A stretch of 53,274 bases of DNA from Oscillibacter sp. ER4 (GTDB lineage Bacteria; Bacillota; Clostridia; Oscillospirales; Oscillospiraceae): assembly GCF_000765235.1 (NCBI RefSeq), contig NZ_JPJG01000056.1:1-53274 (forward strand), written 5' to 3'. Below, piece after piece: positions 18,973 to 28,179 of this stretch. How positions within the stretch are numbered: position 1 is the first letter of the stretch; every line of letters begins with the position of its first letter. The notes below the pieces were generated by a model that did not search any database, was not told where the DNA came from, and saw only the letters and a program-made list of their open reading frames with translations. Position numbers and translations under genes: made by a program.

Positions 18973-20202
18973 CTACTTTCTGCTTTTCCCGTTCTGCGCG
19001 GTGACGAGGCGGAAGATCGTGGACACCAGCAGGATCGCCACGGCGATGCTGCCCGCGACGCCCGCGGTCTCAAGTCCTTTGTGCACCGCGGCCTGCACAT
19101 CGCCGCCCAGGCCGAGGCTCATCGTGTAGTAAATGCCCGCGCCCGGCACCAGCGGCAGGAGCGAGATGACGAGGTACGACGTGACGGGGTATTTGCGCGA
19201 GCGCGCCATAAGCTCAGAATACAGCGCCGAGACGACGGCGGCGAAGAAATTCATGCTGTAAATGCTCATGCCCAGATCACGGCAGAGCAGGTACGTCATC
19301 CATGTGAACACGCCGCCGAGCGCGCAGAGAATGCTGCCCCAGTCGTGCACATTGAAGAGAATGAAAAAGCCCGTACAGGCGACGAAGATCATCACGGCCT
19401 GTGCCCAGGCGGGATAGCTCGCTGAGCCGGACGCGACCGTCAGCCCGTATACGCCGGACGTGACGCGCCATGCCGCCGCCGTGCCGAGCGCGATGGCGAA
19501 CGCCGAGAGAAGCACCTGCACGATGCGGTTGATGCCGGAGTTCGTATCGCCGTAAATGATGTCGCGCATGGAGGTCGTGATGAGAAGGCCGGGGACCATG
19601 ATCATTAAGGTGCCGATGATGACAAAGTCGATATAGTCGACCAGATGGAAGCCCGCGGCGAGATACGCCGGCACCGCGATGGCGAACGCCTCGACGATGG
19701 TGCTGAAAAACGGGTTCGTCTCGCGCCTGTCCATCTGGCGCGAGACAAAGCCGATGATGAGGCCAAGAAGGCCCGCGAACAGGCTGTCGCGCAGCGTGCC
19801 GCCAAACACCGGGCAAAAGCCCGCCGCGGCGCAGAAATTGCCCAGGTAATAAACGGGCACCGAGTAGTGCCGCCGCCCCTTGAGCGTTTCGTCGAGCCAC
19901 TGCGCGGCGACGCTCGGGTCAGGCGTTTCGGCGCAGATGCGGCGCGACAGCGCGTTGAGCTTTTCCACCGACTCGAGGTCATTGCCGTGAAAGCCGACGC
20001 GCTTCATCACCATCAAAGGCTTGCCGTTGGCCGCCTCGAGGCTGACCATCACGCAGTTGGGGATGGAAAAGGCCTCGCATTCAATGCCGTAGGCACCGAT
20101 GATGCGGCGTATCGTCTCTTCGACGCGGAACGTCTCCGCCCCGCTGAGCGCCAGATGATAGCCGACGCGCGCGGCCAGATCGGTCAAAAGGTAATAATCC
20201 AT
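18973..20202 (-). CDS. threonine/serine exporter, fused ThrE family
   Basis: 409 aa. The N-terminal cytosolic part and about five membrane spans form the ThrE domain (LALSGAETFRVEETIRRI; VPGLLITTSMRDIIYGDTNSG, the family's most conserved loop), and the C-terminal third adds the second ThrE-type domain (about residues 270-400, SLLPLVPGAGIYYTM). In many Firmicutes these are two separate genes (YjjP/YjjB-like); here they are one, as in Corynebacterium ThrE. Expected role: proton-driven export of threonine and serine. The promoter has consensus hexamers and a dyad over the -35. Confidence 0.85.
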   Translation of the reverse strand: MDYYLLTDLAARVGYHLALSGAETFRVEETIRRIIGAYGIECEAFSIPNCVMVSLEAANGKPLMVMKRVGFHGNDLESVEKLNALSRRICAETPDPSVAAQWLDETLKGRRHYSVPVYYLGNFCAAAGFCPVFGGTLRDSLFAGLLGLIIGFVSRQMDRRETNPFFSTIVEAFAIAVPAYLAAGFHLVDYIDFVIIGTLMIMVPGLLITTSMRDIIYGDTNSGINRIVQVLLSAFAIALGTAAAWRVTSGVYGLTVASGSASYPAWAQAVMIFVACTGFFILFNVHDWGSILCALGGVFTWMTYLLCRDLGMSIYSMNFFAAVVSALYSELMARSRKYPVTSYLVISLLPLVPGAGIYYTMSLGLGGDVQAAVHKGLETAGVAGSIAVAILLVSTIFRLVTAQNGKSRK

Positions 20203-20246
20203 AAAAAATCCTCATATTTTTGGGAAATTTGCCGTCAGCGGGCCTT

Positions 20247-20291
20247 ATATTACAGCGAAACGACCGTCCTGTCAATGCTGACAGGGCGGTC
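20247..20291 (-). promoter_or_regulatory. exporter promoter with overlapping 13-bp dyad
   Basis: Minus strand TTGACA (20270-20275), 17 bases, TAATAT (20247-20252). A 13-bp inverted repeat with 4-base loop (20262-20274 with 20279-20291, one G-T) covers the -35. Binding there would block the exporter, and the site also lies 14 bases from the divergent MATE promoter. Confidence 0.75.
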
Positions 20292-20304
20292 ATGCAAAAA
20301 ACAT

Positions 20305-20333
20305 TTGCCATTTTGCCGCGGCGGCACTATACT
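20305..20333 (+). promoter_or_regulatory. promoter of the MATE gene
   Basis: TTGCCA, 17 bases, TATACT; about 30 bases before the chosen start. Confidence 0.75.
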
Positions 20334-20363
20334 GGTGCTCGGTCAAGCGGAAAACAGAAAGAA

Positions 20364-21764
20364 ATGAGAGAGATCATGGGAACTACAGTCAAAAAGCATG
20401 AGATCGACATGCTGCACGGCTCCATCTGGAATAAGCTGCCACTCTTTGCCCTGCCGGTCGCAGCCACGGCGATCTTGGAGCAGCTCTTCCACGCCTCGGA
20501 CGTTGCCATCGTCGGCAACTTCACGGGCGATGCGCGCACAGTCGCCGTCGCGGCGGTGGGCGCAAACGGCCCGATCATCGGCCTCATCGTCAATCTTTTC
20601 ATCGGCATCGCGCTCGGCGCGAACGTCGTCATCGCGAACGCCATCGGCTGCCGCGACGACAATGCCGTCAAGCGCGCGGTGCACACGGCCATCGTGTTTG
20701 CCGTGTGCGGCGGCGCAGCGGTCGCATTGCTCGGACAGTTCATCGCCTCGCCGCTGCTCAACATCTTGAACGTGCCGGAGGACGTGTTCCCCTATGCGCT
20801 TTTGTATCTGCGCATTTACCTTCTCGGCATGTCGGTGATATTGCTCTACAACTTTGAGGCCGCGATCTTCCGCAGCATTGGCGACACGAAAGTGCCGTTC
20901 GCAGCGCTTGCGATCTCCGGTGTGCTGAACGTGCTGCTGAACCTCTTTTTCGTCATTGTGCTGCATATGACGGTCAACGGCGTCGCCATCGCCACGGTGG
21001 CGGCCAACGCCGTGAGCGCGGCACTGCTCTACGTCCGCCTGACGCGCACGGATAAATGCGTGCGCGTGGAGCGGAAAGCGCTACGCATCGACGGCGCGAG
21101 CTTGAAGCGCATTCTGCGCATTGGCTTTCCCGCGGGCGTGCAGAGCGCGGTGTTCTCGTTCGCCAACATCGTCATCCAGTCGGCCATCAACACCCTCGGC
21201 ACGGTGGCGATCGCGGCGTCGAGCGCGGCGTTCAATGTGGAAATTCTTGCCTACGACGTGCTCAACTCGTTTTCGCAGGCCTGCACGACCTTTGTCGGCC
21301 AGAACTACGGCGCAGGGCAGATCAAGCGCTGCAAGAAGACGATGCAACTCAGCTTTTTGGAGGGGGCCATCGCGACATTTGTCTCGGTCGTTGTCCTGCT
21401 GCTGAGCGCAAGGTCGCTGCTCGCCATTTTCAACAGCGATCCCGAGGTCATTGCCATCGGCTATATTCGCCTTGCGACGATCCTGCCGGCGTATGTTTTC
21501 TGCCTGATCTACGAAATACTCTCCGGGTATCTGCGCGGCTTCGGCACTTCGCTCGCGCCCGCACTTTTGACGATGCTCGGCGTGTGCGGTATCCGCATCG
21601 CGTGGGTCAAGTTCGTCTTCCCGATGAGCATGACGTTCCAGACCGTCATGTGGGTCTATCCCATCAGCCTTTGCGCAACGGCGATCCTGATCTGCGGCGC
21701 GGTGCTCTTCTACCGCCCCTCGAGGCGCTTTGCCCGCCTTGAGCAGGAAAGCGAAAACAAGTGA
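20364..21764 (+). CDS. MATE family efflux transporter
   Basis: 466 aa from ATG 20364 (ATG 20376 is an alternative; the promoter position excludes the longer frame). Twelve hydrophobic segments in two six-helix halves, with the family hallmarks LFALPVAATAILEQLFHASDVAIVG in the first and IGFPAGVQSAVFSFANIVIQ in the second half (each quoted only to the family-typical core), and QNYGAGQIKR after helix 7/8. MATE proteins export cationic drugs or metabolites using sodium or proton gradients; substrate unknown. Divergent from the ThrE-type exporter with a shared control region, so both exporters may answer the same regulator. Its stop lies in a hairpin shared with the convergent hydrolase gene. Confidence 0.9.
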   Translation: MREIMGTTVKKHEIDMLHGSIWNKLPLFALPVAATAILEQLFHASDVAIVGNFTGDARTVAVAAVGANGPIIGLIVNLFIGIALGANVVIANAIGCRDDNAVKRAVHTAIVFAVCGGAAVALLGQFIASPLLNILNVPEDVFPYALLYLRIYLLGMSVILLYNFEAAIFRSIGDTKVPFAALAISGVLNVLLNLFFVIVLHMTVNGVAIATVAANAVSAALLYVRLTRTDKCVRVERKALRIDGASLKRILRIGFPAGVQSAVFSFANIVIQSAINTLGTVAIAASSAAFNVEILAYDVLNSFSQACTTFVGQNYGAGQIKRCKKTMQLSFLEGAIATFVSVVVLLLSARSLLAIFNSDPEVIAIGYIRLATILPAYVFCLIYEILSGYLRGFGTSLAPALLTMLGVCGIRIAWVKFVFPMSMTFQTVMWVYPISLCATAILICGAVLFYRPSRRFARLEQESENK

Positions 21765-21782
21765 GGGTGGCCCCTCACTTGT
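21757..21782. terminator. hairpin shared by two convergent stop codons
   Basis: ACAAGTGAGGG-TGGC-CCCTCACTTGT. It contains the MATE stop and the last codons of the hydrolase gene; short A/T flanks only, so termination strength is unclear. Confidence 0.6.
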
Positions 21783-22737
21783 CAAAATGCTCCCAGAAGG
21801 CGCGCACGGCGGCCTCGTATGCTCCGCGGCCCATATAGTAGCTCATCGCGTGGTCCGCGCCGGGCACGACGAGCAGCTTGCAGGGCGCGGCGCAGGCGTC
21901 GCGGTTTTCAAACGCCATCTTGAGCGGGACGAAGTGGTCGTCCTCGCCGTGAATGAGCAGGATCGGAACATCGGTATTTTTGAGCGCCTCGACGGTGGAG
22001 TAGCTGCCGGACGAGGCGTTCAGTCTCTTCTGGCACAGAAGATCGGCGATGACGGTTGCTGCGCGGACAGGAAGGTGCAGGTTCTTCCCCATCACGTGCT
22101 GCCAGATCGCACGCGGCGAGGTGTAGGCCGAGTCGGCGATCACGCCGTGCACCGCGGCGGGGAGAATATCGCCTGCGGCCATGAGCACCGTCGCCCCGCC
22201 GAGCGACACGCCCATAAGGTAAACGGGCAGGCCGGGGAAGCGTTCGGCTGCCCAGTTTGCCCAGTCGACGCAGTCGTAGCGCTCGGTCAGGCCGAAGCCG
22301 ATGTATTCGCCCTCGCTCTCGTTCTGCGCGCGCTGCTCCACATAGAGCACGCTGCACTGCTCGCGGCTTAAAAAGTCCGCAAGCAGGCCGAAATCGCGGT
22401 ACCACGCTGAGCGCCAGCCGTGAAACGCGATCACAAGGCGCTCGGCCTTTTCGCATTCACGAAGATGGCCCACGAGCGTCAAGCCATCGCGGTTTTCGAG
22501 CAGCACTGTCTCCGTTTCCGAAGAGGCGAGCTTTTTCGCGGCGGCGCGCTGCGCCTCACGGTAGGGCTCGTCACGCTTTTCGCCCGTGAGCTGGGCGCTG
22601 CCCTTGTTTTTGAGCGCCTTGGGCGCTTCGCGCTTCATCGCGACGTCCATGAGCGTTCTCGTCACGCCGTAGGCCGCCGCGCCGTAGAGTGCCGCCGCAG
22701 CCGTGACGAATATAGCCGCCTTTGCCGTTTTTTTCAT
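21775..22737 (-). CDS. alpha/beta hydrolase, membrane-anchored
   Basis: 320 aa. A signal-anchor at residues 6-28 is followed by an outside alpha/beta-hydrolase: VIAFHGWRSAWYRDFG (oxyanion HG, about 103), GVSLGGATVLM (nucleophile Ser, about 172), HGEDDHFVP (acid Asp, about 268) and GADHAMS (His, about 293). It resembles the serine-aminopeptidase/lysophospholipase-like hydrolases attached to the membrane in Clostridia (YqkD/BAAT-type). Substrate not known. The start ATG 22737 has AGGAGG upstream. Confidence 0.85.
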   Translation of the reverse strand: MKKTAKAAIFVTAAAALYGAAAYGVTRTLMDVAMKREAPKALKNKGSAQLTGEKRDEPYREAQRAAAKKLASSETETVLLENRDGLTLVGHLRECEKAERLVIAFHGWRSAWYRDFGLLADFLSREQCSVLYVEQRAQNESEGEYIGFGLTERYDCVDWANWAAERFPGLPVYLMGVSLGGATVLMAAGDILPAAVHGVIADSAYTSPRAIWQHVMGKNLHLPVRAATVIADLLCQKRLNASSGSYSTVEALKNTDVPILLIHGEDDHFVPLKMAFENRDACAAPCKLLVVPGADHAMSYYMGRGAYEAAVRAFWEHFDK

Positions 22738-22784
22738 AACTGTAACCTCCTTGTATCCAAACTGTAAACTCTTATCTTGGGTAC

Positions 22785-22813
22785 TGGACAGGGATATTTT
22801 CCCGTGTTATACT
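22785..22813 (+). promoter_or_regulatory. ftsH promoter
   Basis: TGGACA, 17 bases, TGT-TATACT (extended -10), leaving a leader of about 140 bases. Confidence 0.75.
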
Positions 22814-22831
22814 CCAAACTAATCTAAGTTC

Positions 22832-22905
22832 CGGGCGGTTTCGACCGCCCGTCTCTTCTTTCAGCGTAGCAAAAACTCCGGCTTTTTGCTACGTTCAGTT
22901 TTTCC
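22832..22905 (+). promoter_or_regulatory. ftsH leader: two tandem terminator-like hairpins
   Basis: CGGGCGGT-TTCG-ACCGCCCG (22832-22851) followed by a T-rich run, then CGTAGCAAAAA-CTCCGGC-TTTTTGCTACG (22865-22893) followed by TTCAGTTTTT. Both lie inside the transcript before ftsH, so regulated read-through (attenuation) is a real possibility; no small ORF or known riboswitch fold was recognised. Confidence 0.55.
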
Positions 22906-22958
22906 CGTTTGTATGCACTTCCTGCCGGAAATTTCAATGATGGGAGGAACGCATTTTC

Positions 22959-24779
22959 ATGAACGAAGTCAAGTCCCCGAAAAAGCCGCTGCTGTACTAC
23001 TACTTTGTGGCGATGCTGCTTGTGATGCTCTTCAACTTCATCGCCATGCCGTGGATCTCTGAGCACCAGATCAAGGACGTCGACTACAACACTTTCGTCA
23101 CCATGACAGAGCAGGGTGAGGTCGGCCGGGTCGAGATCCAGGAGCAGTCCAACCGCATTCTCTTCACCAGCAGCGATGAAAAGACCGTCTACAAGACAGC
23201 GATGGTGCCTGACGACGGTTTGGTGCAGCGCCTTTTGGACGCGGGCGTCTCCACCACGGGTGAGGAGATCGAGCAGACGTCCACGCTCGTCAGCATTCTC
23301 GCCTGGGTGTTGCCCATCATCATCTTTGTCGCGCTGGGACAGTATATGTCGCGCAAGATGATGGAGAAGATGGGCGGCGGAGGCAACTCCATGATGTTCA
23401 ACATGGGGAAGTCCAACGCCAAGGTGTATGTCAAGTCCGCCGAGGGCATCAAGTTTGACGATGTCGCGGGCGAGGATGAGGCCAAGGAGAACCTCACCGA
23501 GGTCGTCAACTACCTGCACGACCCCAGCAAGTATCAGGAAATCGGCGCGTCGATGCCCAAGGGCATTCTGCTCGTCGGCCCTCCGGGAACCGGTAAAACG
23601 ATGCTCGCCAAGGCGGTCGCCGGCGAGGCGAATGTGCCGTTCTTCTCGATGTCGGGCTCTGAATTTGTCGAAATGTTCGTCGGCATGGGCGCGAGCAAGG
23701 TGCGCGACCTCTTCAAGCAGGCCAAGGAAAAGGCCCCCTGCATCGTCTTCATCGACGAGATCGACGCCATCGGCCAGAAGCGCAGCGGCCAGTACGGCGG
23801 CAACGATGAGCGCGAGCAGACCTTGAACCAACTGCTCACCGAAATGGACGGCTTTGAGGGCAACAACGGCGTCATCATTCTCGCCGCCACGAACCGCCCC
23901 GAATCCCTTGACCCCGCGCTCACGCGCCCGGGGCGCTTCGACCGCCGCGTGCCGGTGGAGCTGCCCGACCTCAAGGGACGCGAGGCTATCTTGCAGGTCC
24001 ACGCGAAGAAGATCAAGGTCGCCGAGGACGTTGACTTCAACAAGATCGCGCGCATGGCCTCCGGCGCTTCCGGCGCGGAGCTTGCGAACATCGTCAATGA
24101 AGCGGCGCTGCGCGCCGTGCGCGACGGCAGACGCTTTGCCACGCAGGCAGACCTGGAAGAGAGCATCGAGGTCGTCATCGCCGGCTACCAGAAGAAGAAC
24201 GCCATCATGACCGACGAAGAAAAGAAGATCGTCTCCTACCACGAGATCGGCCACGCGCTCGTGGCGGCGATGCAGACGCACTCCGCCCCCGTGCAGAAAA
24301 TCACCATTGTGCCGCGCACCTCGGGCGCGCTGGGCTACACGATGCAGATCGAAGAGGGCAACCATTATCTCATGAGCAAAACCGAGATGGAGAACAAGAT
24401 CGCCACGCTGACCGGCGGCCGCGCCGCGGAGGAGGTCGTGTTCCACTCCGTCACGACCGGCGCGTCGAACGATATCGAGCAGGCGACGAAGCTCGCCCGC
24501 GCGATGATCACGCGCTATGGCATGAGCGACGATTTCGACATGGTCGCGCTTGAGACGGTCAACAATCAGTACCTCGGCGGCGACGCATCGCTCGCTTGCT
24601 CTGCCGAAACGCAGACGAAGATCGACCAGCGCGTCGTGGAGCTGGTGAAAGCGCAGCACGAAAAGGCTGTGAACATCCTCACCGAGAACCGCGCGAAGCT
24701 CGATGAGCTGGCGCAGTACCTCTACGAGAAGGAGACCATCACGGGCGAAGAGTTCATGAACATCCTGAATGCGCAGTAA
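22959..24779 (+). CDS. ftsH: ATP-dependent zinc metalloprotease FtsH
   Basis: 606 aa membrane AAA+ protease that degrades misfolded membrane and regulatory proteins. Two membrane spans (about 12-30 and 108-125) flank the outside domain. AAA part: Walker A GPPGTGKT (about 207), Walker [12 protein letters not shown] (about 264), SRH with [20 protein letters not shown] (about 310), all canonical. Protease part: zinc site HEIGH (about 427) and the third ligand Asp in the later NDIEQAT..AR region (about 505). Length is normal. Start ATG 22959 follows GGGAGG. A 21-bp stem terminator ends the unit. It follows no tilS/hpt genes as it often does elsewhere. Confidence 0.96.
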   Translation: MNEVKSPKKPLLYYYFVAMLLVMLFNFIAMPWISEHQIKDVDYNTFVTMTEQGEVGRVEIQEQSNRILFTSSDEKTVYKTAMVPDDGLVQRLLDAGVSTTGEEIEQTSTLVSILAWVLPIIIFVALGQYMSRKMMEKMGGGGNSMMFNMGKSNAKVYVKSAEGIKFDDVAGEDEAKENLTEVVNYLHDPSKYQEIGASMPKGILLVGPPGTGKTMLAKAVAGEANVPFFSMSGSEFVEMFVGMGASKVRDLFKQAKEKAPCIVFIDEIDAIGQKRSGQYGGNDEREQTLNQLLTEMDGFEGNNGVIILAATNRPESLDPALTRPGRFDRRVPVELPDLKGREAILQVHAKKIKVAEDVDFNKIARMASGASGAELANIVNEAALRAVRDGRRFATQADLEESIEVVIAGYQKKNAIMTDEEKKIVSYHEIGHALVAAMQTHSAPVQKITIVPRTSGALGYTMQIEEGNHYLMSKTEMENKIATLTGGRAAEEVVFHSVTTGASNDIEQATKLARAMITRYGMSDDFDMVALETVNNQYLGGDASLACSAETQTKIDQRVVELVKAQHEKAVNILTENRAKLDELAQYLYEKETITGEEFMNILNAQ

Positions 24780-24787
24780 ACTCCATA

Positions 24788-24836
24788 AATAGAAAGAAAG
24801 GCACAGCCGTTTGGCTGTGCCTTTCTTTCTATTTAC
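24788..24836. terminator. strong bidirectional terminator
   Basis: A 21-bp perfect stem (24788-24808 with 24813-24833, loop GTTT) between convergent ftsH and the permease fragment; the permease stop codon abuts it. Confidence 0.9.
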
Positions 24837-25550
24837 AGGTTGCTTTCTTTTCTGCTCGTGCAGCTGCGCAGGTAGTCGCCAAGGTTTGTGATGCAAAGGA
24901 GTGTCACGACCAGAAATACGCCGGGGATGAGCAAGATCCACCACGCGTCGGTCATCAGCGCCTTTTCCGCGAGTGAGAGCATGCTGCCCCAGGTCACGAC
25001 CTCAATGGGCAGGCCGAGGCCCATGAAGCTGAGCGTCGACTCGGCGATGATGGCGCTGCGCACATTCATCACCATCATGAAGAGGATGGACGAGAAGAAA
25101 TTCGGCGCAAGGTGACACCGCAGAATGTGGAAAAAGCTGCCGCCCATGCACTTAGCCACGATGACATACTCGCTCGCGCGCAGCTGCTGCACCTCTGTGC
25201 GCACGACCTTGGCGATGCTCGTCCAGCTCGTGAGGCCGATGACGAACGCGATGCTCCACGCGCTCGGCGTGCCGATGACTGCCTGCAGGAAGATGACAAG
25301 CAGCAGGTTCGGCACGCTGAGAAGAATTTCGGTCAGGCGCATCAGCAGCGCGTCGAGCCATTTGGGCGAAAGTCCGCTGACCGCGCCGAACAAAATGGCG
25401 AGCAGCGTCGAAATGAGGGTCGAGCCGACGCCGATGAACAGCGACAGCCGCCCGCCGTACCAGATCATCGAAAAGATGTCGCGCCCCATCGTGTCCGTGC
25501 CGAACAGGAATTCGCGGCACGGTGCGGCCGAGCAGTGGGCGAGGTCGAGA
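24833..25550 (-). pseudogene. oligopeptide/dipeptide ABC permease (OppC/DppC type), 5' part lost
   Basis: The reading gives REFLFGTDTMGRDIFSMIWYG (the FGTD-x-x-GRD core shown in shortened sense is the DppC hallmark), then about five membrane spans and the EAA loop SEYVIVAKCMGGSFFHILRCH region, ending normally with a terminator. The cytosolic start and first membrane span that precede FGTD in full-length proteins (about 280-300 aa) are missing. Upstream the DNA is clpC-like coding in another frame. The in-frame ATG at 25636 lies within that foreign part. No other opp genes are present. Confidence 0.8.
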
Positions 25551-26210
25551 TGTGCAGCTCGCCGATGAGGCAGGGGTTGTTCTTCATGCGGCGGGACAGG
25601 GTCCGAATGACGCGCTGATTTCCTCGTCGCGGCCAATGACAGGATCCAGCTTGCCCATCCGGGCGTCCGCCGTCAGGTCGCGGGTAAATTCCGCCAGCGT
25701 CTTATTGTTTTTGCCGTTCTCCTCAACGCCTCCGACGGTTTGAGCATCGCCGCTTCCGCTCTGAGCGCGGGACGCGGCGCTGAGCTTCTCCATCAGCGCG
25801 GTGTAGAGCTGTCGGGCGTCCACACCGGCAGAGCGCAGAATACGGACGGCCATATTGTTGCCCTCGCGGAGGATACCGGCCAGCAGATGCTCTGTGCCGA
25901 TACAGGCGTAGCCGCCGCGGGCGGCGTCCTCCATGGCGATCTCCAATACGTGCTTGGCGCGGGGGCTCAGGCTTTGCGCGGAATTGCTGCCGGACAGTCC
26001 GGTACCGGCGCTCTTGCGAATCATCTCCGTCAGCAGATCGTCGGTCAGACCTGCTTCGGTCAGTACAGTGTGGGCAAGGCCCTCGTCCTCCCGCATCAGG
26101 CCATGCAGCAGATGCTCCGTGCCCATGTAGCCGTGACCCAGCTCGCCCGCAGCCTCTTGAGCCAGCTGCAGGGCTTCCTCCGCAGTAGGAGTGAATTTAT
26201 TTTCATCCAT
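25551..26210 (-). pseudogene. clpC-type AAA+ chaperone, N-terminal fragment with frameshift
   Basis: MDENKFTPTAEEALQLAQEA begins a double Clp-N domain (two repeats containing YMGTEHLLHGLMRE and CIGTEHLLAGILRE), then the linker and RDLTADARMGKLDPVIGRDE that leads into the first AAA domain. After DEEI one base is missing; restoring it gives QRVIRTLSRRMKNNPCLIGE, after which homology stops just before the Walker A motif. So the gene is both frameshifted and cut. Full ClpC is about 800 aa. Start ATG 26210 has GAGGT upstream, 51 bases behind mcsA, the usual Firmicutes mcsA-(mcsB)-clpC order without mcsB. Confidence 0.85.
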
Positions 26211-26261
26211 CGTTCAATACCTCTTTTATTTTGGGGTGTGTTTTATCTTTTCATCTGTGCT

Positions 26262-26753
26262 TTAAGCGGTTTCTTGATTGTCCTTTTGGGACTTCTCAGC
26301 GTCCTTGTGCGCTTCCTCCAGCTTGTGGATCTCATCCCGCAGCTGGGCGGCGCGCTCGAAGTCCTCTTCCGCAATGGCCTTTTCCTGCGCCTGCTTCAGC
26401 GCATTCTTCTGGCGCAGATAGGAAAAGCGGTTCTGATCCTCATGACTCATGAGGTTGTCCTTTTTCTCCTCCTGAACCTCCTGCACCGGTGCTGCGCCGA
26501 TGGCGGGCATGGTATCGAAGAAATCATCAAAAGGACTCTCCAGCATCCGCCCCATCAGGGACGGTGTGGAGCCGAAGAACGCATCATTGCCAAAGAAACT
26601 GTCCAGCATGGACGGCCGCTTGGAGAAAAATCTCTGGGTATAGCCCAGCTTCTCCGCACAGGCCTGGCAGAGGTGATGCTCCTCCGTTCTGCCGTTGATG
26701 CTGCTGCGATAGATGAAGTTGGCTTCATTTCTGCCGCAATTTTCACATTTCAT
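26262..26753 (-). CDS. McsA-like protein with zinc fingers and UVR motif
   Basis: 163 aa. CENCGRNEANF and CQACAEKLGY provide two CxxC pairs as in McsA N-terminus, and the C-terminus has a UVR (UvrB/UvrC) motif at about 115-150 (LKQAQEKAIAEEDFERAAQL, RDEI). McsA modulates the McsB arginine kinase and Clp proteolysis under heat or metal stress. Upstream of a clpC-type gene in the same direction, as in the clpC operon, but no ctsR or mcsB is here. Start ATG 26753 follows GGAGGG. With clpC broken, its partner here is lost unless another copy exists. Confidence 0.85.
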   Translation of the reverse strand: MKCENCGRNEANFIYRSSINGRTEEHHLCQACAEKLGYTQRFFSKRPSMLDSFFGNDAFFGSTPSLMGRMLESPFDDFFDTMPAIGAAPVQEVQEEKKDNLMSHEDQNRFSYLRQKNALKQAQEKAIAEEDFERAAQLRDEIHKLEEAHKDAEKSQKDNQETA

Positions 26754-26825
26754 AATTATCCCTCCGTGAATCTGTATATAAATCGTTCAAACTTTCCTTT
26801 CTGACACACAGTTTAGCTTTTCCTC

Positions 26826-26854
26826 TTGCAAAAACAAGAAGCTGCCGATACAAC
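26826..26854 (+). promoter_or_regulatory. promoter of the PucR-like regulator
   Basis: TTGCAA, 17 bases, TACAAC, about 45 bases before the ATG. No CtsR or CIRCE box was recognised for the divergent mcsA unit. Confidence 0.6.
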
Positions 26855-26905
26855 AAAGAAAAAACGACTTGTACCGAATGCACAAGCCGAAGAAGGAGAC
26901 AGACC

Positions 26906-28135
26906 ATGGAGGAAAAACGCTTGGAATCGTGCAATGCAGAGGCGCTGCTGGATGAGTTCTTTTCGCAGGATAATTTCCGGCAGTTAGCGCTGAGCACAGG
27001 GGAGCTGATAGGCTGCCCGCTTCTGGTGCTGGACGACACCTTCCACGTCGCGGCGCACTACCTGCCGCTCGGCTTTTCCGATGCGCTCTTTGAAACCGCC
27101 GTACGCTGCGGCGAGATCACCTACGAGGCCGGCGCAATCATCAGCAAAAATGCGATGCTCACAGCTGGTTGGGCGGACTATGTCCAGCTGGCTGATAGCC
27201 CCTATCGGCGGCGTTTTGCACCTCTCATCAGCACGGGCGTGCGCCTCGGCTGCCTGATCTGCGTGGACACGGACGGGCACTTGGAGCAGACCCCTCCGCA
27301 TACCTGGGAGATGGTGGAGCACATCACCGCCAAGCAGCTGTTCATGGAGGTGAGCCGTCAGGACAAGCCTTCCGAGACGGTGGAGGACATCCTCATGCAC
27401 CTGCTGGACGGCGGGTTTTCCGCCGCCGCGCATTTTCAGCTTCAGGCCTCCGGCACCTACCCCGCGGACTTTCATCCGCGCGCCTTCGCCCTCATCGACC
27501 TTGAGACCTACCACAGCGCTTACATGGGAAAGCAGCATCTGAAAGAGGAGCTGGAAGCGCAGATTGCGGATTCCCACCCCTTTTTATATAAGGGCGATGT
27601 TTTTCTCTTCCTGCACCGGGAGGGGGATGGCGACATCTTTTCCGAGCTTGCGGAGGAATTTCAGCTTAAAATTCTCATCTCTGCGCCGATCGACGACCTT
27701 TTCACCCTCCCGCAGCTCTACCGCACGGCGCGCGAGGCATTGGAGCTGATGAAAGATGAGCGCTTCCACGGTGAGGCCGTCTGCACAGCGCAGCAGCTGC
27801 GCACGCCGCTGCTGCTGAAAAATCTGGAGGGGCGCGGCGACCTGATCCCGATCGCGCTGCGCCGCCTTGCCGCCCACGACCACGAAAAGGACACCCAGTA
27901 CTGCGAAACGCTTTACCATTACCTCACCTGCTGCCACTCACTGAAAAAGACCAGCAACGCGCTCTATACCCACCGCAACACCGTGCTTTACCGCATCCGC
28001 AGATTGCAGGAGAATTTCGCGATCTCGCTGGAGGAGCCGTCCCAGCACGCCGACCTGCTGCTGGGCGTGTCGCTCATTTTGTTTGAGATCAAGGGGCCGG
28101 ACTTTTTTCTGCGTGCGCCGAAAAATGAAGCATAA
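26906..28135 (+). CDS. PucR-family helix-turn-helix regulator
   Basis: 409 aa. The N-terminal ~150 residues form a GAF/sensor-like domain; the middle resembles the GGDEF-like ligand part of the CdaR/PucR group; the end carries the PucR C-terminal HTH: a CCHSLKKTSNALYTHRNTVL-YRIRRL core at about residues 340-370. Such regulators control purine catabolism, sugar diacid or other uptake genes; the target here is not clear (the flanking DUF1003 gene is the nearest). Start ATG 26906 follows AGGAGA. Confidence 0.8.
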   Translation: MEEKRLESCNAEALLDEFFSQDNFRQLALSTGELIGCPLLVLDDTFHVAAHYLPLGFSDALFETAVRCGEITYEAGAIISKNAMLTAGWADYVQLADSPYRRRFAPLISTGVRLGCLICVDTDGHLEQTPPHTWEMVEHITAKQLFMEVSRQDKPSETVEDILMHLLDGGFSAAAHFQLQASGTYPADFHPRAFALIDLETYHSAYMGKQHLKEELEAQIADSHPFLYKGDVFLFLHREGDGDIFSELAEEFQLKILISAPIDDLFTLPQLYRTAREALELMKDERFHGEAVCTAQQLRTPLLLKNLEGRGDLIPIALRRLAAHDHEKDTQYCETLYHYLTCCHSLKKTSNALYTHRNTVLYRIRRLQENFAISLEEPSQHADLLLGVSLILFEIKGPDFFLRAPKNEA

Positions 28136-28136
28136 A

Positions 28137-28158
28137 ACCGGCGCGATCACGCGCCGGT
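28137..28158 (+). terminator. hairpin between regulator and DUF1003 genes
   Basis: ACCGGCGCG-ATCA-CGCGCCGGT with no T-tract; it could weaken read-through or protect the mRNA end. Confidence 0.5.
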
Positions 28159-28179
28159 CAGATAGAAAAGGATGATATC

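Noticed and set aside
22824-24944. 706-codon minus-strand frame opposite ftsH
   Set aside because: Shadow of the GC-rich ftsH codons; it spans the ftsH leader and terminator.
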